From Dasyornis broadbenti (Eukaryota > Chordata > Aves > Passeriformes > Dasyornithidae), in NCBI GenBank assembly GCA_013397935.1, contig VZRN01004187.1, positions 277,410-341,409 on the forward strand: 64,000 bases of DNA, given 5' to 3'. This document shows positions 1 to 12,239 of the stretch, piece by piece. Each line of letters opens with the position of its first letter. Position 1 is the first letter of the stretch. The notes beneath the pieces were generated by a model. It was not told where the DNA came from, did no database searches, and was given only the letters and a program-made list of their open reading frames with translations. A program made the position numbers and the translations under genes.

Positions 1-48
1 CATGCCTTCCCCTTCAAAAAAAAAACTAAAAAAAAAAAAAAAAAAAAC
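1..48 (+). repeat. A-rich tract at the window edge
   Basis: Two runs of A separated by ACT fill positions 17-47. The tract lies in a HORMAD1 intron (upstream edge of the window); no gene seen. Confidence 0.8.
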
Positions 49-301
49 AGGGAAGAAGGATGTCTTCCTTTCATACCACATGGCTGTACTTATATAGATT
101 TCAAACCTTTCCTAAAAATGTCTGCCAGCCCTGTGCATCAGAAAGATTTACTGTGTTACACCACTTCTCACTGTTATCAGCCTACAGCTTCTCCCATCTC
201 ATCTTTTCTATGCTTTATTTTATTCACAGGGCTCACGCTTATTTCAGAGACTGATGGAAAGGGAATTTTCCCCTAAGGCACACACACTGCTCTCCACCTA
301 C

Positions 302-453
302 CGTCGTTGTAGTAGAGGAGTTTCATGGTCAGGGTGATGTCATTGGGCAGTGGCCCGAGGTCCTGCATGAGCAGGTAGAGCCTACGGAGCAGGAGCCTGC
401 TGGCCTGTTTGACATCCTTGCCGCTCAGCCCCGTCACAAACTCCCTGTGGTTG
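302..453 (-). CDS. HORMAD1: HORMAD1 coding exon (C-terminal part of HORMA domain)
   Basis: This 152-nt exon includes [20 protein letters not shown] and LLYYNDG, with acceptor ATTGTAG and donor GTAGGT, ending in phase 1. The next exon is not within positions 1-301. Confidence 0.93.
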
Positions 454-3400
454 CTACAATCGGAAGAAGAATAACGGATTTGTTATCCTCAGTCATGAAT
501 ATTCACGATCCAATTACACACACAGAGCACCCACTGACTCGTCTGAAATCACCAGTGACAAAGCTACAATGTCTTTATGTGATTTCCAGATAAACAGGGA
601 AGTGAAACAGGCTCCAGGGATGCGGTGGCATCCACAGAACACCCGCTCCATACTCAGAGGCCTGGCATTTACATTTGAACGGACTTGGGAGCTGCGGCAA
701 CCATTATACAAATGTCATGACTCACTTTTGAACATGATTAAATTAGATCAAAGGTCCACAAAACAAGTGCCTTTCACCTAAGCAATTTCAGGAATGAGAG
801 GAATGGGTTGAGGATCCCATCTAAAGCCGATTCATCACGGGGCTATTTTCAAGTCCATTCTGCAGTTTTTGAAGAGAAGTGAATTGCATGTTCTCACTCA
901 ATTCCATGCAAGAAAAAGCAGCTCAGAGACACATTTTTCAGCAGTGACGAAGGGGCATTCCTCACACCCCCTTCACCCATCCAAATGTCAGCTGGCTGCT
1001 CCAAGACAGCAGTCCAGACTGAGACCCACGGGTGACGTGAGTGGGATGAATCGCACTCCAGAGGAGTTTGTTTCTCTTTGATTAGAACAGAGGTAGATGA
1101 GATAAGCAACTCAGAGCAGCCAGCTGACTTCAGACAGAGCTGATGAATCACTGTGTGACTAAGGGACCTGAACTTCCCTAACTTTCAATGAGAAGGGGTC
1201 ATAAAGATGTGTAGCTCCTTCATTACATCTTTGGAAGACCCCTGACACTACACGTAGGCTGGAGGGTGTCCAACACAATCACCCCAAATTGCTTCAAAAG
1301 CAGCAGGAAGTAACCCAAGAGTATCCCAGGGCTGAACATGACTGACTGAACCACAAAAAGGAACAAATTAAGACCGATCACCCCTCCCAGCTGAGCCTTC
1401 TGTGCATCATGGAAATGGGGCAGCTGTAGAACAGCTTGAGTTCCCAAAGTATGGAATCACAGAATCATTTAGGTTGGAAAAGACTTCTAAGATCATGAAG
1501 TTCAAACCGTGTGATATTAGATGTGCACTGTGGTCTTAGATTAAGTCCTGTGTGTTCAGAAGTGCACAGTGAGAGGAAAATACTGGCAGTGCCTAATGTG
1601 GGATATCCATCACCTTTACAAGCTGTGGGATTAGTAGATCAGAAATGGCAAAAGAAAAGTTCATAAGAAAAAAAGAAATGAGATGTCCATCGGAATTAAC
1701 GGGTCAAGTACTGCTTCAGTGTGGGAATAACACTGTGAATTTGATGCAGGAGTGAGTCAAAAAGCAGAAGGAATTGAACATTGGAAAGAATGGGATCTGT
1801 GGCAAGGAGTTCCTCCAAAATCCATCTAAAATAAGGTAAAGACCTTTTTACCTTTTAGGAGAAAGTTTCCCCTTATCCCTTGGATGCGATGATGCAGGCC
1901 CAAAAAACATCTCTCCCTGAGTGATTAACTCTGAGTTTGCACAGGACAACCACTGCTGCAGGTGTAAAACACAGCGTTATCAGCTGAAGGAGCTGATAGC
2001 AAAGATGACACAATTCCCTGGTCCGTGCCAGAATGTTGGATTATTAAGGACTGCAGGGACATGCGTGAGCCTGCCAGAGCACTGCCAATCCCTGAGGGAA
2101 CAGAGCTCAGGAATCCAGTGCCTCAGAGCACAGAAAACGCAACAGGAACATGCTTGGCGTTTCCCTGAATGACACAATGGACGCTGAGGGATGCCAAGCT
2201 CCATGTGGGGACTGTCCTGGTTTCTAGGAACTAATGAGTACGGCTAAATAAAACCCCAGAGTACTCAAGGACTATCTATTATCTTTCAAATCCCAAATCT
2301 CCTCTTCCCCTCAGTGTGGTGAGGACAATGGACAGCAGCTACGAGGCAGAAAGGGAGGGCACAGCCAACAGGACACTCCAGAGATAATTCAGATTCTCCC
2401 AAAAGAAAATAATTTTGCCTTATTCTACAAATTATTTGGATGTGTTTGGAGAAAGAGCAGCTAAAGGAACACTCGAGGAGTGCTGGGGAGGAGCTTCCTG
2501 AGGAGCACACAAGACAGCAGAGCTCTCTTGCTGTCCAGGCAGGTTCCAAGATCCATCTTTCACATCTTTCTTTGTTTGCAGAACAAAGTAAAAACCGGTT
2601 AATTATTTTCCCTTGCTTTGGTTATAGGCAATGGCCTTTGACAGTATTGATTTGAAGCTCCACAGGATTATGGCTTACTAAATACAGCTTTAAAAATCTA
2701 ACAGAGAGTGCCAAAAAGAGGCAAAGAGCTGCTGCTTCCTGCCACATGTTTTGCACCATCAGCTCAGCGTCCAAAGTGAAAGTTCTCTCAGGTCACCCAC
2801 GCAGGGCTGCCCAAGCAGAACACACGCATGCAAATGCCCAAGGTAAAAAAGTCCTGGGCACAGGATCATGGAAGGGCTCAAACCTGAGCAAGCTTCATCT
2901 GAAAGCACCAGGCTGTCTGGTGGGAGTGCAAGAACACTTGTTGTTAGCTGAGACAGCAGCAAGCTCAGCAACTGGGCTGGTTTCTGCATCGCCTCCCTGC
3001 TGAGGCACCGCTTCTGTCAACTGTCCTTGGCTCAGGTGCACTTTGAGGGCCTTGTGGTGCTACATCAGAGCATTTCAACTCATCCTCCCTGAAGTTCATA
3101 CCCTGTAAGGTGAATATCCTCTACTCTGATGGTATTTACAGCTGCTTAATGACTTGGACCTGCTCAAACCACAGAATCACAGGAGGGTTTGGGTTGGAAG
3201 GACCTTAAAGCTCATCCAGTGCCACCCCCTGCCATGGGCAGGGACACTTTCCACTAAACCAGGTTACTCCATCCAACCTGGCTTTGGACACTTCCAGGGA
3301 CGGGGAGTCTACAACACCTCTGGAAAATCACAAAATGCAGCCTCTTAGAGCTACAAGAGCAGAGCTTTCAGTGTAACCCCGAGATTTTAACCCAAATCCT

Positions 3401-6400
3401 TACCTGCTGATGTCCATCTGGGGCACCTTCTTTTTGTACTTGAATTTGAATTGATACAGCTCAGTGACAGTCTAGAGATGTAACAAGAGAGGAGAGAAGG
3501 AGAAATGGGTGACTTTGAGTAACAAGGTGGGTCCTGAGCTTGGAGAGTCCTTTCACACTCTCTGCCAGAGCACAGCATTAATTTAATGACACCATGACAA
3601 TTTTAACTCGATTATTACTTGCACGTGCTACGGCAAATTCTCTTAACAGGCACATCTTACCTAGCACTGAAATAATCACAACAAAATTACAAACTTCCTG
3701 CCTCCTCCTTCAACTTCCTCCATGGGCCTGACTCTCCAACCTCAGACTCTAGTGAGGCTCCAGGGCTGGCCAATCCTCACAGTGTCCCTTGCTAAAGGAA
3801 AACTGGGAAGCTGCATGGGTGATCAGTGTCACAAGGAAGCCTGGCCCTGTGCTCTGTATGGGGACAAGGGCCTGGGGGACTCTTCCCACAAGGAAATCCA
3901 AACAATACTGCATGGGAAAAAGTCTCTGAATTTCACCGGTCTCAGAGTTTTTTGAGGTAGACAAAAAGAGTGGATGATTTTCCATTTAAAAGGATTAGAG
4001 AATAAAACAATTAGGAAGAACAGACAGCTTCCCCCCAAGAGAAAGGGTCTATTGTACACCAATTCCATGCCTATAATTCACTTCTTCTGGAGACAATGAG
4101 GTCGACTGGTAGGAGTTCAGCTGAGCCCTTAACTGAGTCTTCCTTGCAAATCCCAGCCTTGGCACAACTCAGCTCCTGCTCTGTCCCCAGACTCTGAGGT
4201 GCCACACAGCAGAACTGGAACCAAGTTCAGGTGCAAAGGGTCTGCAGCTGTTCTCTGATCTCCAGCACGGATGCAGACCCTCACTCCTGGATCACACCCT
4301 CCAGACGAAACAAAACAGAAACACAACAGGGAACACGGAGAGGCCAAAGACAGGCACTACCCAACATATCCATCCAGGTCTGAAGGGATTCCTGAGTTCT
4401 GTCCTACACCTCTCTGCATGACCAAACAGCTCTTTTCATCAGGGCTGTTAAAAAGGTGGTTTGCAAATGAGTTATGTTGAACTTCCCATTTTGTCTCTTT
4501 GGGAAACTAAAACAAAACTGTGAACATGCCCATTAGTTGTCTGCTAACATCCCTGCCTGAGGCCCTGGTGGGCCCTCAGCCTGGTGTTTGATCACAAAGC
4601 AGCTCACTGAGCTGGCACTCTGGAGCGAAGGCACAAGAACAGAAATGGGGTCACCAAGTAGCTCTGTCAGGGTAGGACTGAAGCCTAAGACTCCACTCTG
4701 AATACAAACGTACTCACCCATGCCTTCAGCTGCCTCAAAGATTAATTAAGACTCTTTCTTACCTCCGGCTCCTTGGGATTGGTGTAAATCTGTTACAAGA
4801 AAGCACAGTGAGGGCATTCTCCCCGGGACAACTTGAACCAGTGACTAACAAGAATATTTTCAGTTTACAGCAGAGATTGTGCTATCTTTAGTGTGGGATC
4901 AGAGAAAGGAATGGCTGGGAAAGAGCCTTCCTCTATCAGCAGTCAATACTTACCACTTCAAAGACAGGTAGAAGACACTCATGTGTGTAATACTGGAGGA
5001 ATGAGGTTAATTCCCATTCCAACCCTCACAGGCAACTATTGATGCCTGGGATTTAACTGCTCAGATGATGCACAGAGATTTAACTGCTCAGATGATGCAC
5101 AGGGTAGATGCTGAACAAAGCTCCTGGTGCTCTGCAGAGGGCCAGGGCCAACAGCTGCCTATGGAACCACCAGTGTGTGGTTTCTCCAGGGTCAGATTAA
5201 TAAGGACCCTTCTGCAGGGGGAAATGGAGAGGACACGACAGCTTCCATGATAGGAGTCACACGGAAGTGCTTCTCAGAGTTTAAGGATACAAATTAGGGC
5301 TCAGTCAGAAGTGTGACATGCTGAGAAAAACATTCCCATGCAGCCTTGAACTCCACATTTACCGTATCTAAGAAAGGTCACAGCTCTATTAAACATCACA
5401 CACATTTTAGCTTCTCCTTTAAAAAGGCACAAGAGGGTTGACACAACCTTGACTCTGTATCTCTTTCAAACAGGGGAGGGGAGAGAAAACCACTTTGTAT
5501 TCATTTACTTACTGCAAGGACAGCCATGTGTAGCTAAGGAGGGAAAATCAAAACAAAACACAAAATCAAAATCTAACTTTAGTGGGCAAGGAAAAGCAGC
5601 TCCTATCAAACCCTGGCTGCCTACACAGGGAGAAGGAATAGATACACTCAACAAACCCGGAGTTAAAACCCTTTCTTGCAGATTCTTCCCAGCACAGCAT
5701 CAGCAACACCTAGTGGCCAGTTTGACTGGCTTGACTCACAGCTTCCCAAAACACAACTCCATGCTCAGCATTCTCCCCTGGGACTCCTTTCAAACAAATC
5801 CCCAAATACTGATTTAAAACTCTTTACAAGAGCACCCATCCCTACTGAAGGTTAATATTTGCTTTCTGCTAGGAAATTCCCCGAAGGTATTTAATTTATG
5901 CTCTATCAAAGAATTGCACATGGGACTTCCCTTGAAAACAATCTTAAAACATGCATTAAATCCCTCAGTTTTTCCTTAATCCTTGTCAAACAATTAATTT
6001 ATGTCTCTCATAAACAACAAAGGACTAAATACCTCCTAGAGCTGTCAGCAAGCACTAAAGTGTGTTCACAACATCATTAATTATCCTGTGCACACTGACA
6101 GTTGTACTGATGTCTGAGAAACACTCAGATCATCAGTGCCAGCATGACCAGTGCTCCACCTGATCTGGAGGAGCTGGGCTGGTGAACAGTGCTGACAGAG
6201 AGGACAGCAACTGCTGCTTTGTCCTGTGCAGGGCAGTTTTTATGTGGGAATCAGCAAGGAATATGAGCACTCGCTAGCAGGTTTTGTCCTGGAAGCAGTT
6301 ACATACCTTATGCAATGAACTGAAAAAGAAAAAGTGATAAATTCTTAGCCAGAGAGAAAAGCCAGGAGGGTTAGAGAAGATGAGATGAAGGAGAAAGGAA

Positions 6401-9400
6401 ATTAAAGTCAGCAGAAGCACAGAACCTCTCTGAAGAAAACAGGCAGGAGATCGAGATCTCAGCTCTGCCCGGCAGTGACTCTATCAGACATTAGAGAGCA
6501 CAAATGTAGAGAACAGAACTTAGAGAAATCCACTGCAGGCTGCAAACTGGTTCCCACACCATGGACAGGCGAGTCCAGAGAGCAACAATGGTCAGGATTT
6601 GGGCTCAAGGCATGAAATCCCAAATCTCATACTCAGGGCAGGGTCTTCCCCCTGTCCCACAGCTGTAAAGGTTGTTGTGTGCATCAAAGACCACAACAAA
6701 AATACAGCAGGAATGGAAGGATAGTTTTGTCCTTACTTTATGAAGAAATAGCACAGTCCTTTAAAAAAAGTGAAAGAAACACTTACATACTGCTTCTCCA
6801 AAGCATCAAAACAACCTTGAATCCTGCCAGGGAAAAAAACATGTGAGTGCTAACCAGTAATATTTATCTCCTGACTGTAAACACACTCATTAGACACGGG
6901 GTAAAGGGCATTTTTTCTGGAATTAGGACAACACAGCTAACAACATTTGGGGCTTGTGAAGTCCTTTTCAGGTCAGTCCTGAAGGCAGGGTCCTCCTTTC
7001 TGCATCTGTACATTGTTTATACTTCTGGGGCATTATCCTGTCAGCCCAGAGGCCACTTGAATCCTGACAAAGACAAGGATTGGAGGCCAAAGGCTGGCTC
7101 TGAGTGTGTCCCTGCTCTGTTCCAGCTCCCCAGCCAGAGCTCTGATGGCTCTTTTCCCATCAGCCTTGTACACAGCTCAGCTGAATCTGAACATGGTCTT
7201 GTAAATCTTTGTTATCTAATGCAAAGTTTACAGCAATGGATTTTCTCAAAGCAGTAAATATTATTTGAAGTAGCAACGGCCAGATATTTACTCTTGGAGT
7301 CAAAGGATGTGCTGCAAGGTATCTCCTTAGCACATCAGAGACAGTTTTTCTGCTTGTTGGGAACATGCCAACTGTGAAATACATCCTGAAGAAAACGGTG
7401 GGGTACTTAGAGAGCGAGATAAAATATTATACATACAGGAAAAACAAGTGCAAGAATCCCAATCAAAGCGAAACTAGAAAAGACTAAACACAACAGAATG
7501 GATCTCATGACAGTCTTTACCCTCCCTCTGTACCTCTGCTGCTGCGTGTGCTCTGGGGCCTGACCGTGACCTCACTGCAGCCACCACTTCCACAGACCTT
7601 GAACTCACATGATCTCAGTCACTAATTCTGTCCTGCTTACGCAGGGGCCAAGCAGCCCCCGGCCGCAGCGGGAGCTCCCCTGGCACCAGGGCACAATGTT
7701 TTCCAGTTTAGGAAGAAGAAGAATGCAGGGGCAGATGTCTCCTACTCAGCACAATCTTGTCTTGGTTTCACTGTTACTCACTTACCACTTGACTATCTGC
7801 AGTGATCCCAGACAGCTTTTATCTTCTCGGAGAATTTTTAGACAGAGGTCTGCAAAACCAGATTTAGCACATAGTTACAATCCTTATCGCAGCTCTTGGG
7901 CAAACACTGAAACTAAGCCAGTCCATCCTCCCTGTTTTGGATAAAAGCTTTATCTGAAGGTCCTTCCTGAGCGGAAATGTTGGGTTTCCACCGAGTCCCA
8001 GGTGGGCTGACAGAACTTATTGCTGCGTTTGCAAATGCCAGAGCTTTCTTCAGAAGCTCCGGGCTCCCCTGGAAAAAGGGCTGGAGTTACAGCTTTCTTT
8101 CAAAACACCAGCACCTTCAACCTCTCCTCCCTCCTCTTCTCCACTCCATCCTATCCCACCGTTCCCTAAGAACATCTTCCCTTCCGCTTTCAGACTTCAC
8201 CAACCATTCTTCACCAACTTCACTGAGTTGATGTCTCAATGACTGTGCTCACAATAAACTGTTACTATGAAGCTTTTCCACACACCTCCTTCTACCTGTG
8301 CTTCCAAGCATTCAGAATGGCAAAAGGAAAGCTTGTCCTGCAGGTGAAGAGGTGGGTTAATAGCACCTTAGGACTCAACCAAGTGGGCCTTGAAGACATG
8401 ACCAGGCCAGATGTCAACACCCTCCATCAAAAAGGCACTAGAAAGACCTGACATTTGACCAGTGGCTTTTCAGGGATAGGGGATCAAGAGCCAATTTGGG
8501 GTTTCTGTGCCCTCATCCACATCAGTTTCAGGGCAACTAAAGCCATAAGGGACAACACGGAAATGGACTGGAATGCACGGAGACATTTCACACTTTGCAT
8601 GATCATAAAGATGTTCATGAATCAAAGCATCACTAATTCTTGGGATCATGTGACAAGAACTTAGTTCTGAAAGTTATTTTTTTTCCTTAAAAAGCTCCGA
8701 TTCCCAAAGCACATGTGAGATAGTTTTCATGGAGGGAAAAAAAAAAAACAAACTGAAACCCAATAATAAAACTGTTTTAAACTGAAGGAGAGATGATTTA
8801 GATCAGATGTAAGGTTTTTACAATGAGGGTGGTAAAACACTGGCACAGGTTGCCAAGAGAGATGGCAGATGCTCCTGGAAATATTCAAGGTCAGGTTGGA
8901 TGGGGCTTGGAGCAACCTGTTCCAGCGGAAATTGTCCCTGCCCATGGCAGAGGGGTTGGACCAAATGGTCTTTAAAAAGTCCCATCCAACCCAAACCATT
9001 CTACCATTCTATGAAAACAAACAGATCTACTTTCAATCTCCCAATGAAAACTAAAAACGTGAACCTCATGGGTTCAAAAACCCAAAAGAAAATAAAACAT
9101 ACCAATAAGAGTAAATTTTTGAAACTTGCAGATTTTTACGTCATTCTCCTGACTCTGAGACCTGACTCACGGGGCTGGCAATGCCAAGGAATGACTCTAA
9201 TCCAAGCGAGACACCAACGGGAAGGCCAGCATCTCGAGACTGTCTTCCACACTCTCTTATCAGAAGAACTGTCTGCACCCAGCCTTGGTGCTGCAGCCAA
9301 CTCTCACCCAAAGTGAACTCACACACGGGCGCAGCCAGAAGGTACCACGTAAAGCAGATTACAGCTAAAATACAGCGAGCAGGAAGCAGCCACTCAGCGC

Positions 9401-10418
9401 AAACTGCAAGCGTTACCATCCAGATAGCGAGTGCCGTAGGAGCTCTCCGGGAACAGCCCCCTCATGTAGGTTACACAGGACACAGAGATGGCCAGGAGCC
9501 TCTTCGCCAGCACCACGGACTGCTGCTCCGTGGCGATGCTCTCAGGGAACAGCACTGCTTCCTGAAAAACCGGGGCAACGCCAAAATTAGCACCTTTTAA
9601 AGTGCAACACGGGTTATATTTAGAAATAACCCTCAGCAGGTGGAAAGAGGGTAACTTAGAAGTGCAATTTTAAGGTTTCTCTGGTGTTTTAAGACACACA
9701 GGGAAAACTCGTGTCTAAGGTGGGTGGGAGTAAATGATTTAAGGGTAATGATCAATAGATCTGACACGTGAGATTACTCAGATGCAGACTGCACTGGTTG
9801 GACATTCCCTCCACTTTATGGCATTCCCACCCCCTCCACTGCACCAATGCTGGCACTTAGCAGACATCCACCCCTGAAAAAGGTGTGTAGCTGTAATTGC
9901 AGAGTGACACAAGTGCCAGGGCTGGTGTGGCAGCCACTGCTGCACCACAGGCTGCTGTTTTGAGCTCTGACAGCAGCTTGAATTGCCAACAGAGTGATTT
10001 TAACTCCAAGCTGTAAAACAGCACCTGGAGCTATGGTAAATACACACTCAGTGATGCCAATGTGAACAATGCAGTGGGCATTACACTAAATTTAGTTCTT
10101 CTATTACTTTATTGCTGTTCTACCTGCTAATAAAGCTCTGCGCACACCTAATGAGCCTACATTTATTGAGTCAAACCATGGCAGAGCCCCACACTGCTTC
10201 TCACTGAACTGGAAATAATCCAACTAAGAAGAGTGCACACAACAGAAAGTGTTCCCACCTCCGCAGGCACAAGCGTGCCAGGTCCCAAACTGAGAGCTAA
10301 GATTGTCTGTACCATCATATTTTAATTTTTTACCTTAGAGGGCTTTTTCTTTTGCCTGAGCAGCTGCTGAGTAGCCATCCCGTGTTTCAAAGATCTGCCT
10401 TCCACTTGTAACTAAATC
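302..10418 (-). CDS. HORMAD1: HORMAD1-like meiotic HORMA-domain protein, 3' part outside window
   Basis: Eight exons give an uninterrupted 186-codon reading: 10334-10418 (start codon 10376-10378), 9417-9561, 7786-7849, 6787-6823, 5513-5533, 4763-4789, 3404-3471 and 302-453. All junctions are AG/GT and in phase. Family knowledge: HORMAD proteins sit on the unsynapsed meiotic chromosome axis, and support double-strand-break formation and synapsis checkpoint signalling. Visible HORMA-domain blocks include [55 protein letters not shown] and [11 protein letters not shown]. The SVSC, GTRYLDDLC and GPLPND blocks favour HORMAD1, while [14 protein letters not shown] and [10 protein letters not shown] resemble HORMAD2, so the paralogue call is likely but not certain. 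The C-terminal tail and closure motif lie left of position 302. Introns hold CR1 fragments at 1453 and 3171 (minus) and 8821 (plus) and a 27-bp duplication. The gene is divergent from the dehydrogenase at 13957. Confidence 0.85.
1453..1511 (-). mobile_element. CR1 LINE 3'-end fragment (old)
   Basis: AATCACAGAATCATTTAGGT and the following bases match the complement of a CR1 3' terminus, diverged. Only the terminal ~60 bp is recognisable. Confidence 0.7.
3171..3315 (-). mobile_element. CR1 LINE 3' fragment
   Basis: The stretch runs from ACAGAATCACAGGAGGGTTT through the GCCATGGGCAGGGACA block to CTTTGGACACTTCCAGGGA. It is the complement of the CR1 3' end, so the element is on the minus strand, sense to HORMAD1. 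Confidence 0.9.
3404..3471 (-). CDS. HORMAD1: HORMAD1 coding exon with YQFKFKY motif
   Basis: This 68-nt exon encodes [20 protein letters not shown] and then IS. The donor is GTAAGG and the acceptor ATCTCTAG. YQFKFKY is a hallmark of meiotic HORMADs. Confidence 0.93.
4763..4789 (-). CDS. HORMAD1: HORMAD1 27-nt exon
   Basis: A nine-codon phase-0 exon (IYTNPKEPE) with acceptor TTGTAACAG and donor GTAAGA. It matches the YTNPEDP segment of HORMAD1. Confidence 0.9.
4954..4992 (-). other. HORMAD1: Candidate cryptic or alternative 39-nt exon in HORMAD1
   Basis: A 39-nt stretch is flanked by a polypyrimidine-AG acceptor (CCTCATTCCTCCAG) and a strong GTAAGT donor. It lies between the microexon and the 27-nt exon and is phase 0 without a stop, encoding [13 protein letters not shown]. 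Known HORMADs lack this insertion, so it may be a decoy or an alternative exon. Confidence 0.3.
5051..5104. repeat. Tandem duplication, 27-bp unit x2
   Basis: Two adjacent 27-bp copies beginning ATTTAACTGCTCAGATGATG differ by one base. They lie in a HORMAD1 intron. Confidence 0.9.
5513..5533 (-). CDS. HORMAD1: HORMAD1 21-nt microexon
   Basis: A seven-codon phase-0 exon (LHMAVLA) lies between acceptor CCCTTAG and donor GTAAGT. It supplies exactly the residues missing between KQY of exon 4 and IYTNP of the next exon; HORMAD2 has LRMAVLT and HORMAD1 LRMVVLA at this place. Confidence 0.9.
6787..6823 (-). CDS. HORMAD1: HORMAD1 coding exon 4
   Basis: This 37-nt exon encodes [12 protein letters not shown] after the shared Trp codon, with acceptor CCTGGCAG and donor GTAAGT. 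The block matches the conserved 'CxDALxKxY' helix of HORMADs. Confidence 0.9.
7786..7849 (-). CDS. HORMAD1: HORMAD1 coding exon 3
   Basis: This 64-nt exon reads [20 protein letters not shown] and then KW. It has an acceptor after TTTTGCAG and donor GTAAGT, and joins both neighbours in phase. Confidence 0.92.
8821..9013 (+). mobile_element. CR1 LINE 3' fragment
   Basis: The stretch contains TGGCACAGGTTGCC, GTTGGATGGGGCTTGGAGCA and CCATCCAACCCAAACCATTC. It ends in the CR1 terminal TTCTATG repeat, so it is in plus orientation. Confidence 0.92.
9417..9561 (-). CDS. HORMAD1: HORMAD1 coding exon 2 (start of HORMA domain)
   Basis: This 145-nt exon carries the start of the HORMA domain, including [19 protein letters not shown] and [15 protein letters not shown]. 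It ends in phase 1 before GTAACG. It is the exon most similar to mammalian HORMAD1. Confidence 0.92.
10334..10418 (-). CDS. HORMAD1: HORMAD1 first coding exon, with start codon
   Basis: An acceptor (TTTTTCAG) precedes 40 nt of 5' UTR, then the start codon at 10376-10378 and 15 codons reading [15 protein letters not shown], ending AAG before GTAAAA. The MAT-Q-L start matches HORMAD N termini. Because an acceptor lies upstream, at least one non-coding exon should lie further right, probably in the CpG island. Confidence 0.85.
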
Positions 10419-12099
10419 CTGAAAAATAAAGAAGATATGAGACATATGGAAAACACAGTTACTGCTATTTCTCATCTTTCTTAAAGTAAGAATGAGATTC
10501 TTCAGAGTTTCAAAGCTAATTGCCAGGCAGGACAGGTAGAGCAAGGCAAACCAAGGGCACTCCATGGCAATGAGCCTGTAGAGCATGAAAACTCCTGCTC
10601 ACTGGTAAACGATCAATAGTATTTGAAATTCAGGGCCACAACTGCACCTGGTGTCAGTCAGTGCCACTTCAGAATGCATTTCTCATATTCCAAACCACAA
10701 ATGTTAATTCCTACAACCATTAGAAAGTGTGAAGGGGGAATGTGAAAGAACTGGAGGTCTGCCAACAGCAGTTAATATTTTAGCAAGGGTAAGCAGGGAA
10801 CATGGCTAACATCAGTCTTGGCCAGAATAAGGGAATAATTCTTCTGGGACACCTTGAAAGGTAAAAAAAAAAGGAAAAAAAAAAAAAAAGACAGAAGTCC
10901 AAATTATTTCAGTTAGACAAGCCTGGATTGAAGAGGAAAATACTCATTTTACCAGAATAGGGAGCTGATTGACACAGGCAATAACGTGGCCATTCCATGT
11001 TTCTCACTGGAGTGAGGTGCTTGATTTAGCACCATCTGACAACCCTGATTAAAAACTTCCATTAGCAGGAATTAACAAGGCCTGCATTAACTGGTTTGAG
11101 AAATGACTTGCTGGGAGATCTCCACATCTCGTCGTTAACGGGGGATGTTAATGAAAGGAAACACCACGAATGGGTCCCGGAGGAACGCTGCCGTGTCCGC
11201 AGCCAGTCGATATTCCCAGCAACAATTATAGTAATAGCACAAACACGGTGGGGTGATTTAATTCCTGACCTAATGCAGCCTTTTATTAACTCAGCTGATC
11301 CAACCTTGTTCTGCATTTGTACCTTTTGTGCTTTTTTTTTTTCCGTGGAAGCCTCATTTCCATTTGTTGGCAGTCATTAAGACATGTTGATTGGAACATG
11401 GTGACAGCTTTTATGCTAAATTTAGCACTTCATTTAGTAATGAGGACAGATTACAGCTATAAAGGTATATTTAAACAAATACACACCTGCAAAATTTTTA
11501 ATGTGTTAAATATTTTAGCAAAGTAGCTTTTTTTTTTTTTTACACAGGCACTGTGAGCAGGACTGAAATGCAATCAAAGCAGACAAAGGTGTTGTAATTA
11601 CATGACGTTATTAACTAAATAAAGCTGATTTAGGTAAGACAAAGAGGTAAGAAAACATGTTTTATAAACTATATCACATTTATGTTGATTTACTGAGGAG
11701 GAAACATCACCCAGACCAAGCTGATCCACTCCGGCCCAGCTGTTCAGGTTCAAGGTACAATACTTTGGCATCAGCGTCTCACCCGGGCTGGAAGGGACAG
11801 AAGGTGCTCTGGAACTCCAATGCTCCTGCACTCTGCAGTCACCTTACCACCGAATACTAGGAAATTAATATTAAATAGAAAAAAAAAAAAATCTCATCCT
11901 CAGGAACCTCCAGTCCCCCCCAACACCCTCAGCCTTGCACCCCTCACTCAGCCCCTTGTGCCTGATGTTGGACATGTGAGGCACAGCAGCCCTTAAATAA
12001 ACAGCCATTGCTCCAAAAATGGGGTTTACTCTTTTTTTGGCGAGGTTCCTGGGGGATTTTATGAGTAGATGACCAGGCCCAGCCGGGCTCCACACAGGG
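10419..12099. other. HORMAD1 5' intron or upstream region, nothing recognised
   Basis: AT-rich sequence with homopolymer runs (11333-11342, 11528-11541, 11879-11891). No coding exon, RNA gene or full mobile element was recognised. It is presumed to be the first HORMAD1 intron if the first exon is in the CpG island. Confidence 0.5.
10862..10890 (+). repeat. A-rich tract
   Basis: Poly(A) interrupted by GG lies just upstream of the first HORMAD1 coding exon. It could be the remnant tail of a retroposed sequence, but no flanking element is recognisable. Confidence 0.6.
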
Positions 12100-12239
12100 C
12101 CGGATCCTGGCCCTCACACGGCGGCACCGTGAGGCCCCCGGAGGCTTTGGGAGGGTCCCCCGGAGGCCCGGCTGGGTGGCGGGGCTGAGGCGCTGGAGCC
12201 GCGCGGAGCTGAGGGACCCCTGAGGCGCGGGGGAATCCT

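Noticed and set aside
6308..6320. 13-nt splice-like micro-exon on the minus strand in HORMAD1
   Set aside because: It is not a multiple of three and in phase 0 gives a stop. The 5513-5533 microexon fits instead.
302..10418. HORMAD2 as identity of the HORMA gene
   Set aside because: Some blocks resemble HORMAD2, but SVSC, GTRYLDDLC and GPLPND favour HORMAD1. Kept as the alternative.
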